Counted from the stretch's first letter, positions 16,320-24,285 are shown. The stretch: DNA of 25,398 nucleotides from Bordetella parapertussis (GCA_945907335.1 CAMDSU010000004.1:1-25398), one strand, 5' to 3'. Numbers and translations are program-made. Notes: generated by a model from the sequence alone, not told the origin.

Positions 16320-16331
16320 CACGCTACGTGT
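16308..16331 (-). terminator. Rho-independent terminator of serC, overlapping the 3' end of the E1 gene
   Basis: Read on the minus strand, downstream of serC, ACACG-TAG-CGTGT (16331-16319) forms a short hairpin followed by TA and a run of eight T (16316-16309). The T run is the complement of the poly-A stretch that encodes the last lysines of the E1 protein. The stem is only five pairs, so strength is uncertain. Confidence 0.6.
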
Positions 16332-16363
16332 CTTTGATGCAGGATGTCAGCAACGCATCTGTG

Positions 16364-17446
16364 TCAAGTGTGTGATTTTTCAAACCGGTGCATGTAATCA
16401 CGTAGGCGTTCGACGTGGCCCAAAGGCATGGCGTTGTAAATGGAAGCGCGCATACCGCCGGCAGAGCGATGGCCACGCAGTTGCACCATGCCCTCTTTTT
16501 CCGCCCCTTGCAAGAACGCATCGTTGAGAGACGCATCGCGCAAAAAGAATGTGACATTCATGCGCGAACGGTCTGCATGCTGGACCTTATTAAAAAACAA
16601 ACGGCTATGGTCTAAGTAGTCATACAACACATCGGCTTTGCGCTGGTTTAGCGATTGCATAGCGACCAAACCGCCTTGTTGTTGGATATGCTGCAGCACC
16701 AAGCCCATGATGTAGATGGCGTAGGTAGGCGGCGTGTTGTACATGGATGACTGCTCATCCTGGAATTGGTAATTGAAAGCCGAGGGCGTGACAGGCAATG
16801 CATGGCCAAACAAGTCGCGACGCACGATGACCAAGGTCACGCCGGAAGGCCCCATGTTTTTTTGCGCTCCGGCATAAATCACACCGTAGCGAGCCACATC
16901 CAGTGGTGCAGACATGATGTTGGAAGACATGTCTGCCACCAAAGGTATGCCACCGGTGTCGGGTATCCAATGGCACTCCACCCCACCGATGGTTTCATTG
17001 CTGCACATATGCACATACGACGCATGGGAAGATATCCGCCATTGGTTCTCTTGCGGCATGGATAAAAATCCGTTGTCGCTGCTGCTGGCCGCGATATTTA
17101 CCCGCCCATACTTGCCCGCTTCCTTCATGGATTTTTCGGACCACACGCCGCTCACCACATAATCGGCAACACCGGTTTTAGCGATCAGGTTCATCGGCAA
17201 AATGGCATTTTGTGCAATCGCTCCGCCTTGCATGAATAGCACCGCGTAGTTGTCGGGCACCTCCAGCAATTGTCGAACCAATGAATGCGTGTTTGCCAAT
17301 ATTTCACTGAATTCCTGGCCGCGGTGACTCATTTCCATCACCGACATGCCACTGCCCCGCCAATTGAGCATGTCATTGGCTGCTAGTCGCAGCACTTCCT
17401 CCGGCAAAGTGGCTGGGCCAGAGCTAAAGTTGATCACACGTGTCAT
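16364..17446 (-). CDS. serC: Phosphoserine aminotransferase
   Basis: A 360-residue class V aminotransferase matching SerC. It starts MTRVINFSSGPATLPEEVL and contains MSVMEMSHRGQEF (34-46), FMQGGAIAQN (71-80) and the pyridoxal phosphate lysine Lys196 in YAGAQKNMGPSG. It ends with the Arg-containing GHRSAGGMRASIYNAMP segment that binds substrate phosphate and carboxylate. The enzyme converts 3-phosphohydroxypyruvate and glutamate to phosphoserine, and also acts in pyridoxal phosphate synthesis through 4-phosphohydroxythreonine. The ATG at 17446 gives the conserved N-terminus; a TTG at 17452 adds two residues. It is a single-gene unit here, not followed by pheA or aroA as in many proteobacteria. 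A hairpin with a T run downstream is a plausible terminator. Confidence 0.97.
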   Translation of the reverse strand: MTRVINFSSGPATLPEEVLRLAANDMLNWRGSGMSVMEMSHRGQEFSEILANTHSLVRQLLEVPDNYAVLFMQGGAIAQNAILPMNLIAKTGVADYVVSGVWSEKSMKEAGKYGRVNIAASSSDNGFLSMPQENQWRISSHASYVHMCSNETIGGVECHWIPDTGGIPLVADMSSNIMSAPLDVARYGVIYAGAQKNMGPSGVTLVIVRRDLFGHALPVTPSAFNYQFQDEQSSMYNTPPTYAIYIMGLVLQHIQQQGGLVAMQSLNQRKADVLYDYLDHSRLFFNKVQHADRSRMNVTFFLRDASLNDAFLQGAEKEGMVQLRGHRSAGGMRASIYNAMPLGHVERLRDYMHRFEKSHT

Positions 17447-17452
17447 GAACAA

Positions 17453-17482
17453 TTGACTTTCGAAAAATGAAATAAGTATATG
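17453..17482 (+). promoter_or_regulatory. Candidate sigma70-type promoter for the small lipoprotein gene
   Basis: TTGACT at 17453-17458 and TATATG at 17477-17482 are 18 bases apart in the AT-rich region between serC and the divergent lipoprotein gene. The spacing is within the accepted range and the -10 is only a partial match. This is based on sequence match only. Confidence 0.35.
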
Positions 17483-17551
17483 GAATTAAAGATTTATTCT
17501 TTAAAAATAGGCATAATAAAGCGTCGATCTTCTGGGTACGCCCTGATTTAT

Positions 17552-17968
17552 ATGAATGGTTCGAAAGTTTGTATTTTGCTCGTCGCCAGTCAGTTGCTTG
17601 GGGCATGTGCCAGCCATTCCTCCAAAGCGATTGCAAAACTCGACAGTGGCAGCCCTGAATTCAGCTCTGCTGCTTGCCAAAACGCCAGGCAAAATGCGTG
17701 GCTTTACGATGAAGCGCAAATAAACAAATTGTGGGCGGGCCCCTCTGTGATTTTTCTAGCCGGCCCTATCGCGGTTCTACCCGTTCTGGCAACCAACATC
17801 GGTTTAAATTCGGCAGACCACTTACAAGCCAATGACATTTCCACGCAATGTGGCGGACAACCCTTGACACAAAAAGCACTGAGCCAAAACATCGCACTGG
17901 ATGCCACGATTTCAGTGGCAGTGGGCGGCATTGCACCTGCCATTGCGCCCAAAGTTACCGTCCCCTGA
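17552..17968 (+). CDS. Small uncharacterised lipoprotein (138 aa)
   Basis: From the ATG at 17552 the product begins MNGSKVCILLVASQLLGAC, a lipoprotein signal with lipobox LGAC and the acylated Cys19. A frame from 17480 would add 24 residues ahead of the signal peptide and is unlikely. The mature part contains two further cysteines (42 and 100), which could form a disulfide. It also has two Gly/Ala-rich hydrophobic stretches, about 62-87 (WAGPSVIFLAGPIAVLPVLA) and 116-132 (ALDATISVAVGGIAPAI). These may insert in or lie along a membrane. Such stretches occur in small outer-membrane lipoproteins, but I recognise no named family. It is divergent from serC, and its stop is two bases from the stop of the MerR-type gene on the other strand. 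Confidence 0.72.
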   Translation: MNGSKVCILLVASQLLGACASHSSKAIAKLDSGSPEFSSAACQNARQNAWLYDEAQINKLWAGPSVIFLAGPIAVLPVLATNIGLNSADHLQANDISTQCGGQPLTQKALSQNIALDATISVAVGGIAPAIAPKVTVP

Positions 17969-17970
17969 AA

Positions 17971-18969
17971 CTATTCGGCCAAATCGATTTTTTCATGCGT
18001 AGCAATACGCTCTAACGCTTGCTCAAACAAAGCCCTGGCCGAACCGGACACTGCCGTTAAATAACTGTGCAAGCGCGCATCTTCGGTTGTTCTGCTCAAG
18101 CAGTCTTGGCTGTAGGCTTCGAAACTGTTGAGCATACCGAGCAAGTCTGCGACATGACGAGGGCATTCACACAAGACATTGGTTGAGATGCCCGCCATGC
18201 GTTGCAACACACGGTCGCTGTATTTGCGAGCGGGAATAATGCCGCTGCTGCTGGTTGCCGGCAAACTCCAACTGTTATCTACATAAGCAATAGACTGGAT
18301 GATGTCGCTCAACTCCAGATCGGAGACCGGCTCGCGCCGGGCAATCACGCCGGCCGTGTGCAGATACTGCAACACCGCAACCGTGGCGAAATGGTAGATG
18401 AGGACACATCGCTTGACACCCAGGTGCTGCCTGAGTCGATGTAAATCTTGCTGGATGGACACTTGCACCGAACCCATTTGCACCAACAAAATATCAGGGG
18501 TGGCGTTCACCGGTGTGGCCAAAGCTTGCTTGATATCCGCAAACATGTGGTCTACCTTTAGTGTGGTTTGCCGGCCAAATACTTGAGCAAATTTGTCTGT
18601 TTCAATCCGACTTGCCAGCGGAAAACCCACCACGGCCAATGAGATGAAGGCGGGGATAGAGGTTTTGTCGTTTTGCATGGACTTAGCAGCACGATGGTCA
18701 TTCAACATAGACTGCAATTGCGGCACCGCGAAAGCGCCCATGGTGCTGATGGCATGGCCATGCTGCGTCAATGTTTTCAAGAGCGTCAGCTTCAGGACAT
18801 CATGGTCGCTGTAGAGCCGTTGTCCGCCCTCGGTCTTTGGCGGGGCAACCACGCCATATCGACGCTCCCACACCCGCAAGGTTGCCACGGGCACTCCGCA
18901 TAAGTTGGCCACGGCACCAATGCGGTGGATAGGAATAAATGCGGGGTCTGTGGCGGTAATTGTTTGCAT
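17971..18969 (-). CDS. MerR family transcriptional regulator with B12-binding-like C-terminal region
   Basis: A 332-residue regulator. Residues about 12-82 form a MerR-type winged helix: IHRIGAVANLCGVPVATLRVW, then ERRYGVVAPPKTEGGQRLYS. This N-terminus is typical of the LitR/CarH-related branch. The C-terminal half (about 105-240) alternates strands and helices like a cobalamin-binding Rossmann-type fold (ISLAVVGFPLA, DILLVQMGSVQ, RCVLIYHFATVAVLQYL). I see no E/DxHxxG cobalamin motif, so B12-dependent light sensing is not supported by a direct signature. It is divergent from the Rrf2 and MpaB-like genes and probably controls that side. A BLUF gene lies about 5 kb away, which makes a light or redox link worth testing but not shown. 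Confidence 0.85.
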   Translation of the reverse strand: MQTITATDPAFIPIHRIGAVANLCGVPVATLRVWERRYGVVAPPKTEGGQRLYSDHDVLKLTLLKTLTQHGHAISTMGAFAVPQLQSMLNDHRAAKSMQNDKTSIPAFISLAVVGFPLASRIETDKFAQVFGRQTTLKVDHMFADIKQALATPVNATPDILLVQMGSVQVSIQQDLHRLRQHLGVKRCVLIYHFATVAVLQYLHTAGVIARREPVSDLELSDIIQSIAYVDNSWSLPATSSSGIIPARKYSDRVLQRMAGISTNVLCECPRHVADLLGMLNSFEAYSQDCLSRTTEDARLHSYLTAVSGSARALFEQALERIATHEKIDLAE

Positions 18970-19122
18970 AAGCTTGAATGATGAATAGGTTTTGTTGAGT
19001 TATTCTACAGAAATTCCCCAGTAAAACCTAGATTTATTTCTTGAATGTCTGCCAACATATACATTACGTACCAAGACACCTGAACAGCATAAGCAGGGTG
19101 CAACCACAAACGGGAGAAATGC

Positions 19123-19641
19123 ATGTTTTCCAGCTTAACAAGAAATGCCGTGAACACAGTGTTGTTGGTGTGTAAAAACCAACTTAACGGCCCAGTTACC
19201 ACGCTGACCATCAGTAAGCGTTTGGGTTTGTCTATTTCTTACCTTGAAGCCTTGTTGTCCAAGTTAAAAAAATATGGTTTCGTGGTGTCTTACCGTGGAC
19301 CGGGTGGCGGCTACTGCTCAAACGGCAAACCCTCCGACCTCAAACTGATTGATATTGTTCGTGCATTTGATTTTGTCGACACCGCGAAAAGCCGATCTGC
19401 TCTCAAACCACAGGAATTCGACAAAGACTTGATCAAGTGGATGATGCAAGAGTTTTTAGAAAACCACTTGCAGCATATGAACTTGGAAGAAGTCATGGCG
19501 CAGATGCCTGAGGAAATCTGGGGCGCTGAACCACAAAGAACCGCGACCACAGAGCCGCGCAGATTCAAGCCATTGCAAATCCATCGTTTACCCAGCGGAC
19601 CAAATTCCGTCTTTAATCTGGCGTCTTCCATGGCAGCTTGA
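19123..19641 (+). CDS. Rrf2 family transcriptional regulator lacking the [Fe-S] cysteine triad
   Basis: A 172-residue Rrf2-type regulator. The winged helix (about 3-82) shows LTRNAVNTVLLVC, ISKRLGLSISYLEALLSKLK and the wing GPGGGYCSNGKPSDLKLIDIV, a clear family match. In IscR and NsrR three cysteines follow the wing helix and hold an iron-sulfur cluster. Here the equivalent stretch (FVDTAKSRSALKPQEFD) has none; the only cysteines are Cys17 and Cys65. It is therefore probably cluster-free, like CymR-type members, or senses through another route. The tail (about 130-172) is polar. GGGAGA lies just upstream of the ATG. Only about 40 bases separate it from the MpaB-like gene, so the two are probably co-transcribed. 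It is divergent from the MerR-type gene. Confidence 0.9.
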   Translation: MFSSLTRNAVNTVLLVCKNQLNGPVTTLTISKRLGLSISYLEALLSKLKKYGFVVSYRGPGGGYCSNGKPSDLKLIDIVRAFDFVDTAKSRSALKPQEFDKDLIKWMMQEFLENHLQHMNLEEVMAQMPEEIWGAEPQRTATTEPRRFKPLQIHRLPSGPNSVFNLASSMAA

Positions 19642-19682
19642 TCGCATCAACAACTTCTTCTCGCTACTCCACCGAAGGATAC

Positions 19683-20573
19683 ATGTCTGCACCAGAGATG
19701 CCGCCCTTTGTGCGACGTCTCATTGGCCTTCGCATCAAACAACTGACTGGCTCAACCAGTTCCCCTGACGCATTTGCACAACCAGCTGGAGACCCAGGTT
19801 TGCTAGGCCCAGATGCAGTGGCATGGCGGGTTCATGCCCATTTCGTGGGCATGATGGTGGGCGGCCTGTCATCCTTGATGTTGCAAGCCCTGCATCCGCG
19901 TGCACTGGCTGCGGTCTGGGACCACTCCAATTTCAGAAGCAACCTCAAAGGCAGATTGGGAAGAACCGCATATTTTGTGGCCGTCACCACTTACGGCGCC
20001 AAAGCAGATGCCCTGTCAGCGATTGAACGTGTCAACCATATTCATGCGCATGTGAGAGGCCATATGCCGGATGGCAGCCCCTATGTTGCGAATGAACCCG
20101 AGTTATTGCGCTGGGTACATCTGGCTGAAGTCACCAGTTTTTTAAAGGGCTACCAATGGTTGTCCACCCGACCACTCAGCGCTTTTGAGGAGAACACCTA
20201 CATCGCAGAGATGGCATCCATCGGACAACGCCTAGGAGCGGACCCTTTGCCAACAGAAGCGCAGAGCAGTTATGAAGCATTGAAGACATTTCAACCCGAC
20301 TTGCGATTCGATGACAGAACCCAAGAAATTTTGCGTGTGATTGAAAACTATCCGGTCGACCTGTGGGACCTGCCGTTCATGAAGTTGGTGATACAAGCCA
20401 GTTTTCACATGTTGCCTGATTGGGCGCTGCATATGTTGCGTAAACCGGTCGCCTGCGAATGGGAAAGACAAACTGTTCGCCAAGCCTTACGCATCGCGTC
20501 AGCGCCAGTTCAAGCGGCCTTGGATGTTGATGGAGTCGCCGCCCAAGCCAGACGTCGGGCTCAAGCCTTTTAA
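19683..20573 (+). CDS. DUF2236/MpaB-like oxygenase family protein
   Basis: A 296-residue protein of the DUF2236 family, which includes fungal MpaB and the rubber oxygenase Lcp. Visible features are AWRVHAHFVGMMVGG (47-61), LMLQALHP (65-72), RLGRTAYFVAVTTYG (91-105), VNHIHAHVRG (117-126) and LRWVHLAEVTSF (142-153). Histidines at 119, 121, 123 and 146 are candidates for haem binding, since known members bind b-type haem. The substrate is unknown; hydrophobic alkenes or membrane lipids are reasonable guesses. The ATG at 19683 has AAGGA five bases upstream; a longer frame from a TTG at 19638 is less likely. It follows the Rrf2 gene and ends tail-to-tail with the zinc-ribbon gene, the two stops sharing TTAA. 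Confidence 0.88.
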   Translation: MSAPEMPPFVRRLIGLRIKQLTGSTSSPDAFAQPAGDPGLLGPDAVAWRVHAHFVGMMVGGLSSLMLQALHPRALAAVWDHSNFRSNLKGRLGRTAYFVAVTTYGAKADALSAIERVNHIHAHVRGHMPDGSPYVANEPELLRWVHLAEVTSFLKGYQWLSTRPLSAFEENTYIAEMASIGQRLGADPLPTEAQSSYEALKTFQPDLRFDDRTQEILRVIENYPVDLWDLPFMKLVIQASFHMLPDWALHMLRKPVACEWERQTVRQALRIASAPVQAALDVDGVAAQARRRAQAF

Positions 20574-21349
20574 GTCGATTGCGTCCACACCTGCTGACAA
20601 GTCGGGCATTTGATCTCCATGCGTTTGTAGACATCAATGCGGCATTTCTGGCCACATGCAGGACAACTGACAATCGCCTTTCCATGACTGATCTGTGGCC
20701 TTTCCAGTTCTTGGACTGTCAATGTGATCGGTACGCGCAAATCGAACATTTGACTGGCCTTGAAGCTAACCTGATAAGCGGGACGGGGCAAATCTACTCT
20801 GGCGAAATCACCGGCTTGCACCGTGAGCGGATAGAGCTTGTCTCCGATATGGCTTTCTGCGGCAAACCAGCGCCTTGAATTGGGGGGCTTCATCAATTGC
20901 AAAATGCTGGGGTCTTGAGATACGCGACTGGATTCATCCACCAAAAAACGGATGGCATCTAACTGTTGCCTGACTTCGTGTTCCGATGCGCTTTTGTGGG
21001 TGTAGTAGTAATAACCAAAATACACGCACGCTTTCAAGTCGTTGCCAAAGGAATACCACTTGAGCACCAAAATGCGCAAAGCGTCAATGAATTTCACCAG
21101 CTCAGCGTTCACACTGATCACCCGGTCATTGACCATAGCCACCAGCAAAAGATTGAGTGAACTGGTCAAGCCCGTGCTTTGATGTATGCCTTGGGGCTGG
21201 TTAAACATATTTTTTTGTTCGATGCTGTGGTGTGCCACCGAAAGTGCGCGAAAGTATTCTGGCAAGGCAGCGCTGACATTGGGTAACAACTTTAAAAAAG
21301 TTTCCTTGTCACGGCTCGTCGAACGGTACTTCTCAAACGGGTATTCCAT
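20570..21349 (-). CDS. Uncharacterised protein with C-terminal zinc ribbon (259 aa), last gene of J-domain operon
   Basis: I do not recognise a named family. The first 160 residues look mostly alpha-helical, with LTSSLNLLLVAMVNDRVIS and ELVKFIDALRILVLKWYSFG and a very aromatic CVYFGYYYYTH segment. Residues about 160-222 appear beta-rich (YPLTVQAGDFARVDLPRPA, VPITLTVQELERPQ). The C-terminus carries a zinc ribbon, CPAC at 229-232 and CPTC at 248-251, plus Cys236. No signal peptide or clear membrane helix is present, so it should be cytoplasmic. It lies 9 bases after the J-domain gene and closes a four-gene operon. Zinc ribbons in J-domain systems can bind unfolded clients, as in DnaJ, so a split client-binding role is possible but unproven. 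Confidence 0.8.
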   Translation of the reverse strand: MEYPFEKYRSTSRDKETFLKLLPNVSAALPEYFRALSVAHHSIEQKNMFNQPQGIHQSTGLTSSLNLLLVAMVNDRVISVNAELVKFIDALRILVLKWYSFGNDLKACVYFGYYYYTHKSASEHEVRQQLDAIRFLVDESSRVSQDPSILQLMKPPNSRRWFAAESHIGDKLYPLTVQAGDFARVDLPRPAYQVSFKASQMFDLRVPITLTVQELERPQISHGKAIVSCPACGQKCRIDVYKRMEIKCPTCQQVWTQST

Positions 21350-21358
21350 ATAGCGCGC

Positions 21359-21862
21359 CTAACTTGCGTTTAATTTTTCGATGATCAGGTTTTTCAATTC
21401 TGTGAAGCTGTACCTGATCTCCTTGCCATCAAGTTTATTGACATAGTGATTGGTCCACCCGTACTGAATGGTCAATGAGTTACCAAATAACTCCTCATAC
21501 AAATGAATCATTTGAAATTCATCAATCTTGTTGCTCGCCAAATGAGACAACACTGTTTCATGCTTTTCTGACGGTTTAACAGGCGGCGCTTCGTGTACAG
21601 GTGATGGCTGCGGCGCAGGTTCTGTGGGGCGCTTGTGCTTGTCGTTAAATTTCTTCCAAGCCGCGTCAAATTCTTTGCGCTTACGGGCAGTGCCAAGCAT
21701 GGCGTGGGCCTGATTGAGCTCGGCCATGATTTCCGTATAAAGGAATTTCTTCTCGGGATGCCGATCCGGATGGTATTTTTGTGCCAACGCTTTGTACGCC
21801 GCTTTAATCACCTCGTTTTCAGCGGTATGCAGCAACCCCAAGACCTGGTACAAATCCTTCAT
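21359..21862 (-). CDS. J-domain (DnaJ-like) co-chaperone with unknown C-terminal domain
   Basis: A 167-residue protein. The J-domain spans residues 2-68: DLYQVLGLLHTAENEVIKAA, KYHPDRHPEKK with the Hsp70-activating HPD at 31-33, and the closing helix ARKRKEFDAAW. A Pro/Glu/Lys-rich linker follows (about 75-100). The remaining part, about 105-167, is a small domain (IDEFQMIHLYEELFG, YGWTNHYVNKLDGKEIRYS) that I do not recognise. It lacks the Gly/Phe region and zinc-finger region of DnaJ, so it is a class C J-protein, likely specialised for one client or complex. Gaps of 3 bases to the upstream gene and 9 bases to the downstream gene show it belongs to the four-gene operon. It should recruit the host DnaK. 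Confidence 0.92.
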   Translation of the reverse strand: MKDLYQVLGLLHTAENEVIKAAYKALAQKYHPDRHPEKKFLYTEIMAELNQAHAMLGTARKRKEFDAAWKKFNDKHKRPTEPAPQPSPVHEAPPVKPSEKHETVLSHLASNKIDEFQMIHLYEELFGNSLTIQYGWTNHYVNKLDGKEIRYSFTELKNLIIEKLNAS

Positions 21863-21865
21863 ACG

Positions 21866-22669
21866 TCAACCAGCCAGCGCATGGAAACTGAGGGATTTGA
21901 CACGGGCGTTGTCAAAGTACGCCTTCCAGAAATCTAACAACATAGGGTTCAAGGTGCGGGGACTGCTATTGACCAAATACACTTCTACATGAACTTGTGA
22001 AAAATCAACAAACAATTTAGTGGCCGCATAACTGCTGGCATATGTTTCAAAACCAACAGGCTTGCCATACATGGTCAAGGACTTGCTGTTTTGCAGCATG
22101 TCAGAGAGCACATACAAACGTACTTCGCCATTGATTTTTTGTTTTTGTATGGAATTGAGGTTAACCAGTTGCAGCATTTCCAAAATGGGCGATTCATTGG
22201 CAGCTTGCACATTCATCATGCCTTCAGTGACGGACAACATGGGCTCAATGAAGTGTTTGATGTATTGCTGCTTGAGTGCTTTGAGATTGGCTGTCAATTC
22301 ACTTTTCTCGTGGCCGTCACCGGGATTGCACAGCTCAAACAGTGGCTTGGTGTTGGCCTGGAAATCGTCACCCAAGGCATACACCGACAACAATTGGCCA
22401 GGTGGCGTTGAGTCGACCAAGTTTTTGATGAAAATGTCCAGCGATGTCTTTTGCGCCAAGTTAAACGGGTCGGTACGGTCTATCAAAACCACCCGTTGAC
22501 CGCTCGGGCCTTCGGCGGGACACATTGTCACTGGGTCCAAGCCGGGCTTGCGTTGCAGATTCCACCAAAACGCAGAAGCGATACCCGCCAGCACCAAAGA
22601 AAAAAAGAACACGCTGAACAGTATGTTGCTTCTTGTTTTGCGCTTTTGCGATCTGGTTTGACGTGCCAT
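21866..22669 (-). CDS. Membrane-anchored VWA-like protein (267 aa)
   Basis: The N-terminus is basic (MARQTRSQKRKTRS) followed by one membrane helix at about 15-37 (NILFSVFFFSLVLAGIASAFWW), so most of the protein probably faces the periplasm. The strand VVLIDRTDPFN at 60-70 ends in a DxTD-like element. RLYVLSDMLQNS at 184-195, with Asp190, sits where a von Willebrand A fold would place a later metal-site strand. The classical DxSxS motif is incomplete, so the VWA assignment is inference. Cysteines at 50 and 114 could form a disulfide. It is the second gene of the operon, 11 bases after the coiled-coil membrane protein gene and 3 bases before the J-domain gene. Such folds usually mediate protein contacts. 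Confidence 0.75.
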   Translation of the reverse strand: MARQTRSQKRKTRSNILFSVFFFSLVLAGIASAFWWNLQRKPGLDPVTMCPAEGPSGQRVVLIDRTDPFNLAQKTSLDIFIKNLVDSTPPGQLLSVYALGDDFQANTKPLFELCNPGDGHEKSELTANLKALKQQYIKHFIEPMLSVTEGMMNVQAANESPILEMLQLVNLNSIQKQKINGEVRLYVLSDMLQNSKSLTMYGKPVGFETYASSYAATKLFVDFSQVHVEVYLVNSSPRTLNPMLLDFWKAYFDNARVKSLSFHALAG

Positions 22670-22680
22670 AACAAAAATGC

Positions 22681-24081
22681 TCAGTGGTATTTCAAATGGT
22701 TCAACCGAGAAATTGATTGCTCATACAAGGCATAGACTTTTTCACGCTGTGTAGTCACATTGCTTTCGTAGGTTTTGATGTCTTGCTCCAAGGCAGCAAG
22801 CAGTGCATTTTCTTGGACGTTGTCCAAGCGCGGCATGCTGACAGGCTTGAGCGCGGGCAAGCTGTCAAAGTAACTGGGGCGCAAACCATCTTCACGCGCA
22901 ATTTCATTTTCAATGCGAAATTTCCTGATAACAGCGTAAAGCACCACCTCGGTTTGGCTGACCTTATCCGTGCATTCACGCACCAAGGCTTCTTTTTCCA
23001 GCAAGAGTTTTTTCAAGGAGGCTGAGAGTTCATGCAAGGTCTTGAAACCTTGGTTGATCAGATCGAGTTTTTCCTGCTTTAACTCTTCAAGTTCTTCTTT
23101 GACTTCTTCGAATTCAGCGTCAAACTCGTCGCGTGTTTGGTGACACCGTCGCACCATGGCACCATACCCGGGATAGATATCATCGATGGTCAATCCATCA
23201 AAGATGGCGGCGATCGCAAAACCCAAAGATATAGCTACCAAAAACCAAGACACCAAGTCATTCAAACCAAAAAAATGCGTTTGCATGGCCGCCCAGGCTT
23301 GTTGTGTCGGATTGGCGGCGCCCGCCATCAACTGCTCTCGGATATGGCCAATTGACATGGCCACCAGCAACATGAAACACAAGGCAAACAACACGGAAAT
23401 AGCGCCAAATAATTTCCCGGCGATGGGTTTGCTCACGATCCAAGGCACTGTAAATCTTCCTAAGAAGAAACAACCCAATACATTGATACCTGCCAGCAAA
23501 GCGGCGTAGACAAAACCACCGATCAATCCTGAGCTCAAGCCTTCGGCAAAGAAATTGGCGTTCAACACGCCTTCAATGCCGACCAAAAAAACCAACACCG
23601 AGTAACGCAAGATCAATCCGGAGGAAGATGGGTAGTTAGCCTCGCGCTCCAAACCATTTTTCTTTTTAAACACTTCTAATTCTTTGAACCTGATCATGGC
23701 GTTATAAGCCAATTTTTTCAGCCAATCACCCTGCTCGTCCATGAGTTTGCGGGTTTGACGTTCAAACTCGGCGTTCAAAACATCTGATTGCAAGGCTTTG
23801 TAAGTGAGTTCCATGCCCACCACTTTGGCATGGATGTCTTCTGTTTGCCGGATGTAGTCACGCTGAACCTCTTCTCGCATCAGGTTCAAATGCTCGACCA
23901 CTTCTGTTTCTTTTTGCGTGGGTTTTTTTTCATGAAAGGACGGCAACCCTAACGCAGCCAATCGTTTGGCTTCTTTAACGATTTGAAACTTATCAACAAT
24001 TGAATCTATTTCCAGTGACAAGTTTTCAGACCGCGCAGGTCGCCCGGAAAAAAACTGCTTTAACCACGCCATGACCCGCAT
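22681..24081 (-). CDS. Coiled-coil integral membrane protein (466 aa), first gene of J-domain operon
   Basis: I recognise no named family. The layout is an N-terminal cytoplasmic helical region (about 1-150, partly charged coiled coil), four membrane helices at about 155-175, 183-208, 224-245 and 274-296, then a strongly acidic/basic coiled coil at about 315-375 (FEEVKEELEELKQEKLDL) and a helical C-terminal region to 466. With four helices both ends lie on the same side, and the positive N-terminus suggests the cytoplasm. The ATG at 24081 is preceded by GAGG at about 9 bases; an ATG at 24072 is the alternative. It leads a tight operon with VWA-like, J-domain and zinc-ribbon genes and looks like the membrane platform of that set. 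Confidence 0.78.
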   Translation of the reverse strand: MRVMAWLKQFFSGRPARSENLSLEIDSIVDKFQIVKEAKRLAALGLPSFHEKKPTQKETEVVEHLNLMREEVQRDYIRQTEDIHAKVVGMELTYKALQSDVLNAEFERQTRKLMDEQGDWLKKLAYNAMIRFKELEVFKKKNGLEREANYPSSSGLILRYSVLVFLVGIEGVLNANFFAEGLSSGLIGGFVYAALLAGINVLGCFFLGRFTVPWIVSKPIAGKLFGAISVLFALCFMLLVAMSIGHIREQLMAGAANPTQQAWAAMQTHFFGLNDLVSWFLVAISLGFAIAAIFDGLTIDDIYPGYGAMVRRCHQTRDEFDAEFEEVKEELEELKQEKLDLINQGFKTLHELSASLKKLLLEKEALVRECTDKVSQTEVVLYAVIRKFRIENEIAREDGLRPSYFDSLPALKPVSMPRLDNVQENALLAALEQDIKTYESNVTTQREKVYALYEQSISRLNHLKYH

Positions 24082-24285
24082 GCTATTAACCTCAATTCAT
24101 ACTTGTCATTGTGAAAATTTTGAACCAGCGCCGAGGGCTGTGCTCAACGCAACTCTCAGAGATATGTTGGTTTCATTCTACTGATTTTGAATTTATCATC
24201 GCCGCCAAAAGTCAATTCAAAAGTTCTCATGCCGCAAAGCCAAGCGCACAAAACAGGGGCAATCGCCGGATACCCAAGGATAGGC
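24082..24285. other. Intergenic region upstream of the four-gene operon
   Basis: A 204-base gap between the BLUF gene and the operon start, both read on the minus strand. It should hold the operon promoter. Read on the minus strand, TTCAAA and TATGAA spaced by 17 bases lie close to the start, a weak match. I see no convincing terminator for the BLUF gene and no supported ORF. Confidence 0.35.

Noticed and set aside
19117..19127. AAATGCATGTT at the start of the Rrf2 gene, close to an NsrR half-site
   Set aside because: Only one 11-base element is present, it overlaps the start codon, and the protein lacks the NsrR cluster cysteines. A similar AAATGCATG occurs near 10335 in an unrelated region, so chance is likely.
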